Assembly (NCBI RefSeq): GCF_937616625.2
Contig: NC_065572.1
Span: 69,748,653 to 69,812,652, forward strand
Reading direction: 5' to 3'
Source of the DNA: Mercurialis annua
Taxonomy: Eukaryota > Streptophyta > Magnoliopsida > Malpighiales > Euphorbiaceae
DNA: 64,000 bases
Shown here: piece after piece, positions 60,292 through 64,000 of the stretch
How the letters are laid out: every line of letters starts with the position of its first letter
Numbering within the stretch: position 1 is the stretch's first letter
Position numbers and translations under genes: made by a program
Notes under the pieces: model-generated
Seen by the model: the letters and a program-made list of their open reading frames with translations, nothing else
Told to the model about the DNA's origin: nothing
Database searches by the model: none

Positions 60292-60440
60292 ATGCAATTT
60301 GTTTCTATCAGACTAACAAAAGATATTAGCATACAATTAAATGTGGAGGAAAAAGCAAAACTGATTCAAGCAGCAAGTTACAACTTACAAGAAGAGTGCA
60401 AAAAGAAATTTGAGGAAGTACTATGCTTGTGTTATAGATC
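60292..60440 (+). other. Unidentified exon-like open segment
   Basis: An open stretch after a TATCAG acceptor-like site encodes TKDISIQLNVEEKAKLIQAA and then SYNLQEECKKKFEEVL, a composition typical of a helical cytosolic protein and unlike the AT-rich surroundings. No matching exons were found nearby and I do not recognise the family. It could be a captured exon of another gene. Confidence 0.35.
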
Positions 60441-60463
60441 AAGTAATTGTGATGACATTTCTT

Positions 60464-60697
60464 CAAAATTTTATTCCCCTTGTATTGTAGATTTTGAGTG
60501 CCATGCAATGAGGTTTTTCTGCTTGTAGGGAGTGGTTTGTGTTATCTGTGTATTGATGTACATCTATGAACTGAGTTTCAAGAATTAGGTAATAATATGA
60601 AAGCTCAGAGTTCCTGCGCTTCTGTTGCAAAGCAAATAATGAAGCATATGGTCATGTTATTTTTCTTTGTTATTTGAATGAATAAATATATTGAAGC
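60464..60697 (+). pseudogene. CBSX6 3' fragment lacking the last coding exon
   Basis: Bases 60464-60494 resemble CBSX6 intron sequence at about 55885-55915 (CTTCAAAA.TTTATTCCC, TTGTAGATTTTGA). They are joined directly to 60495-60697, which matches the CBSX6 3' UTR at 56381-56616 (GAGTGCCATGCAATG to AATAAATATATTGAAG). The last coding exon between these points is missing. The fragment has no coding capacity. Confidence 0.75.
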
Positions 60698-62720
60698 TTG
60701 ATGTTTTCCTTACGAGAATTGCTCTTACAATTGGCGCGCAGTGTTTTAAGAGCCGAACTAGACCGGCCAATTTATGTAATTGCAAATCAGAGATTGATTT
60801 AATTTGATTCTTTTTTCTTTAAATTAAAAAAATGGTTCAACTTATTTAAAAGAGTACTGTCATTGCTCCTGAAAAACACTTTAGGCGACCTTCTTCTTTG
60901 GGTTTTTAGGCGAGAGACGCTGCAACTTGAGATGAATTGTTTATATTTATGAAATACAAATCCAATAAAATACTCTGCATTTAAGAACCGACACTTGGAT
61001 TCTTGCTTTGTTTTACCGTAATCAGACATTCCTGCTCTTTTTTATCTAATTTATTTTACATGTATGCATTTAAACAGTCGAACATGCACTTTTTTTGCAT
61101 TTTATGTATGCATAGTGTCTTTAACAATGGTGTGGCAAAAAATCACTTTTGGCATCGGAAATTACAAGTTCATATGTCAAAAGGATTCAGAATTTTAGTT
61201 GAACCAAAAATTTGGATTATGCTATTTGGCAGCTTTTCAGGCAACTCTTTTGTTGGATTCCAAAAGTTGATAGCAAGAAACTAACATTTGTAGAGACATT
61301 GTTTTCATCTGAAGCAACAAATCACACTTTTCTGCGTGTCATGTAATAGCATTTGGATATATTTCAATTCCAAGCAACAGAACAGACAAACTTAAACTTA
61401 ATTTCCATCTCAAACACCCACTTTCTACTGCATGCAACTGCTAAAAAGATTAATTATTCAAAATAGTCACATCCAAAATTAAATAGTTGCAATTTTCAAC
61501 GCGTAATAACTTCGAGTTCCATGTTAGGATCAAAGAATTGATGGATCTTACTCTGCACAGACAGCATACAACAAAGTAATCAGAAAGAGGCCGCAGAGAC
61601 GAAGACCCCAATTCAGCGGATGAACCGTCGGTGGACATATGACGGCAAATCCATGAGCACCACCAATAATGGATGGACCTAGGCTAATAATTTGATGTAA
61701 CTTGTCTAAATTAGACACTTGACCCCTACTTAAATAGATACTTCTAGGCTTTCAACAGTCACCAATACATGTCATTTTCTCTTATATAATCAACCAGCAC
61801 AAGGGGCATATGCTCCAGTTCTTCAGAAACATTGTGCCACCATCAGCTAACATAGGAGTGTGCATTCTATACATATCCAGCCGAACTAAATCAATCAACT
61901 TTTTTTAGCTCGGTTCGTCTTTTCAATTCCGTTAATCTCTTTATTTCTGTTTGTACTAAAAGTGAGCAGCAAACTGAACTAAAAGAAACTATTGTTTAAG
62001 GATTTCAAATCAAACCAAATCAGATTTATCCGTTCAGTTTGGTTTTCGCATACTTATAACTAAGAGTACAGATAACTGACAAAAATCAACCCATAAACGT
62101 GGAAGATGCACATTATTAAATAAGGGGACCGAGACATGTCATATCTTAAATGGAGTGTTAATCAACTTTTCTCCTAACAAACACAATCATCTCAAAGGTC
62201 CCCAGTTTTAATTGTAGGCAACCTGTAAGATAACCGTAATCTTAACAAGTCACACATTATCTCAGACAACAATTAGCGGTAGAATACTTAAAAACTGAGC
62301 TTCATAATATTAGTCGCTTTGCCTTGTAAGATCTTCAGCTGAAATTGCCTAATTACACGGTTTTCATCGGTAATATAAGCATAATTCTAGAGATTTCTAA
62401 CACAAAATATTACTATTACTATTTCCATACCAAAGAACTTGAGTATATTAGAAGAACACTCTAACAAGTTATGTCAATTAGTTCCAACCATCGCCTACAC
62501 TCTCAATGCCCTTCAGCTAAAGTAACATTAATAAGGAACCGAGTCTTTAATTAGGATACAAAGACTTAATTATTTGACATTTGTCACCCATTTATTTTCA
62601 TTAGCTGTCAGGCTCTTAATGTATATTAACCCAATAAATATAATACTAATGTTTTACTACAATGGAAGCAATTACTTTACACATCTGCTTCCTCTACTTA
62701 CTAAACTTTAAAATCAATCA
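60698..62720. other. Intergenic, fragments only
   Basis: Contains AGGCGA words near 60880-60920 and a hAT-like end (ATAGGAGTGTGCATTC with GCTCGGTTCG downstream) near 61850-61920, without a partner end. Frames at 61003-61284 (plus) and 61450-61638 (minus) show no recognised domain; the minus one starts MSTDGSSAELGSSSLRPLSD and cannot be excluded as a small gene. Confidence 0.4.
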
Positions 62721-62926
62721 GAGAAATGCTATATAACCCAACTCTTTTAACCCACCTTCTTATACCGCCTGACGTGTCAGTTAAAGAGTGGATGCATTAA
62801 ATTTGTTTTTTTGAGATATACACTTTTAGGTGGATATTGGACGAATGAAATCCTGCCACGTAAGGTGGGTTATTGAAGGTGGGTTATTGAAGGTGGGTTA
62901 AATAGGTGGGTTATAAAGCATTTTCC
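62721..62926. mobile_element. Short foldback MITE with GGTGGGTTA repeats
   Basis: About 206 bp. Left end GAGAAATGCTATATAACCCA and complemented right end GGAAAATGCTTTATAACCCA. Near the right end, GGTGGGTTATTGAA is repeated in tandem. Flanks share only AATCA, so the target duplication is uncertain. Confidence 0.6.
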
Positions 62927-63589
62927 AATCAAAAGCAAGAGTTGGAAAAAACTGCAGAAAACAAAATCAAGTTCAGCAGATGACAGAATAAAATTTGCAT
63001 GTGATTTGTGTAAAATTCCTTGGACATACATATAGGAATATTGCAACGAAAAGTGACAACAATCAGAAACATAGACCATTGTTCCTTTGTCAAATAACCA
63101 TATGCCTAAGAGTTAGCAATTTCATTCACATCTGCATTTCATTTACGATATTAATCGTTTTATAGCTTTAACTTACCTTTTTTACCTTACTTAGAAGGTC
63201 CAATACAAACTGATGATGCAGTGTCATTTTCTAGCAACCACAGCAACAAATATTCACAACATACTGCAATAGCAAAACGGAAAATGAAACACAAAAGAGA
63301 ACAGCTTATAAAATTTGCAAATGTATATGATTCAGCAATGATGGTGATTCATGACAACAAAATAGATGAATCGAGACAAGATCAAAATTAGAAAAACTAG
63401 AGTCTATGATACATGTACAAAGATTAACATAATATATCAAAGAAGTACTGTTTAACTATATCAGAAACCTGTGTTTAAAACATTACACCAGCAAAATACA
63501 AACGACATTCAGATACATTAAACAGATGGAGTTTATCCATTCTATTCCTTGATGAGTATGGGCGCACATACCTGTTACAAGCCTTTTTC
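62927..63589. other. 3' flank of the EXO70 gene
   Basis: AT-rich, no supported ORF; presumably contains the EXO70 3' UTR on the minus strand. Confidence 0.45.
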
Positions 63590-64000
63590 CTATGAATTTT
63601 TTCTTCTCAGGTGGTGAAGAACAAGAGGTGTCCCTTCAAACAAATCCAGTAAAAAGTTCTCCAAATCATCAGCCGTGTACTTTATATATTTCCCGGAATG
63701 CCTCCCACTCTCTAGCTGACTCCCAAACCTCCCCAAAAATGCACGGTAAGCCGGTAGAACTTTTTCCGATATAGAAATTCGAAGCTCCTCGCGAAGCTGA
63801 GGATATGGAACTTTCCAACCTGTCTGAATCCTATAGATATCCTCAAAGCACGCATTGAAATTCTTGAACCTGTCTTTCAAAGCCACTTTAGATGCGTTAT
63901 TACTGGAGCTCCCGCCAATGCCTTCATCCTTCAAACAAGATAAAGCCTTACTCCAAGCAGCTCTTAGATAAGCCGTAGCATACTGGCGTACTTGACCCCG
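63590..64000 (-). CDS. EXO70 exocyst subunit, C-terminal part (gene continues past the window)
   Basis: Open on the minus strand from the window edge to a TAG stop at 63590-63592, 136 codons. The peptide reads [20 protein letters not shown], then [60 protein letters not shown] and [19 protein letters not shown], ending HHLRRKNS. This is the C-terminal helical bundle of EXO70, which tethers secretory vesicles to the plasma membrane by binding phosphoinositides. The basic C-terminus agrees with membrane contact. EXO70 is a large family in plants. Resemblance does not point to EXO70A1, and a B-like type is possible, but the subgroup cannot be fixed from this fragment. The start lies beyond base 64000. 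Confidence 0.9.
   Translation of the reverse strand, partial: RGQVRQYATAYLRAAWSKALSCLKDEGIGGSSSNNASKVALKDRFKNFNACFEDIYRIQTGWKVPYPQLREELRISISEKVLPAYRAFLGRFGSQLESGRHSGKYIKYTADDLENFLLDLFEGTPLVLHHLRRKNS

Overview
This 64 kb window is nuclear DNA of a flowering plant, almost certainly a eudicot. Its genes have many short, AT-rich introns with GT-AG ends, its proteins match plant families closely, and the gaps between genes are filled with plant-type MITEs, SINE-like units, hAT remnants and AT-rich filler. The species cannot be named from the sequence.

Layout, left to right. 1.6-12.0 kb (-): a large FHA + AAA+ ATPase gene of about 27 exons. 12-24 kb: gene-poor, with a degenerate ORF remnant, a roughly 4.3 kb tandem array of about 770-bp units, a hAT element with an 8-bp target duplication and a second insertion nested inside it, and a Stowaway MITE. 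24.3-25.8 kb (+): translation factor eEF1B-beta, copy 1. 26.8-29.2 kb (-): UPF0235/DUF167 protein. 30.0-31.6 kb (-): ribosomal protein L17 (uL22). 33.1-34.8 kb (+): SWI/SNF subunit SWP73/SNF12 (BAF60). 35-40 kb: foldback MITEs, a SINE and a 20S proteasome alpha-1 pseudogene fragment. 40.7-42.2 kb (-): intronless CYP94B cytochrome P450. 42.8-46 kb: a second Stowaway copy and a 726-bp foldback element with a GC-rich core. 46.6-49.1 kb (-): small SAP-domain protein. 49.3-51.1 kb: a foldback element nested in another foldback element, carrying arrays of palindromes. 52 kb: a second SINE. 53.7-56.3 kb (+): CBS-domain protein CBSX6. 58.2-59.8 kb (+): eEF1B-beta, copy 2, followed by fragments of the UPF0235 and CBSX6 genes. 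63.6-64.0 kb (-): the 3' end of an EXO70 exocyst gene that runs off the window.

The genes are ordinary housekeeping or regulatory loci: translation (two eEF1B-beta genes and RPL17), chromatin remodelling, hormone/fatty-acid oxidation, exocytosis and CBS-type energy or redox sensing. They do not form one pathway. The order UPF0235 - CYP94B - SAP protein matches, from memory, the Arabidopsis neighbours At5g63440, At5g63450 (CYP94B1) and At5g63460, so part of the window looks like a conserved block expanded by insertions.

The most unusual content is in the repeats. Two foldback elements, unrelated in sequence, share one design: AT-rich inverted ends around GC-rich palindromes built from smaller palindromes. 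There is also an insertion flanked by an exact 35-bp direct repeat, a segmental duplication that gave the second eEF1B-beta gene a different 5' region, and a stop codon split by an intron in both eEF1B-beta copies. I found no convincing novel multi-gene system.
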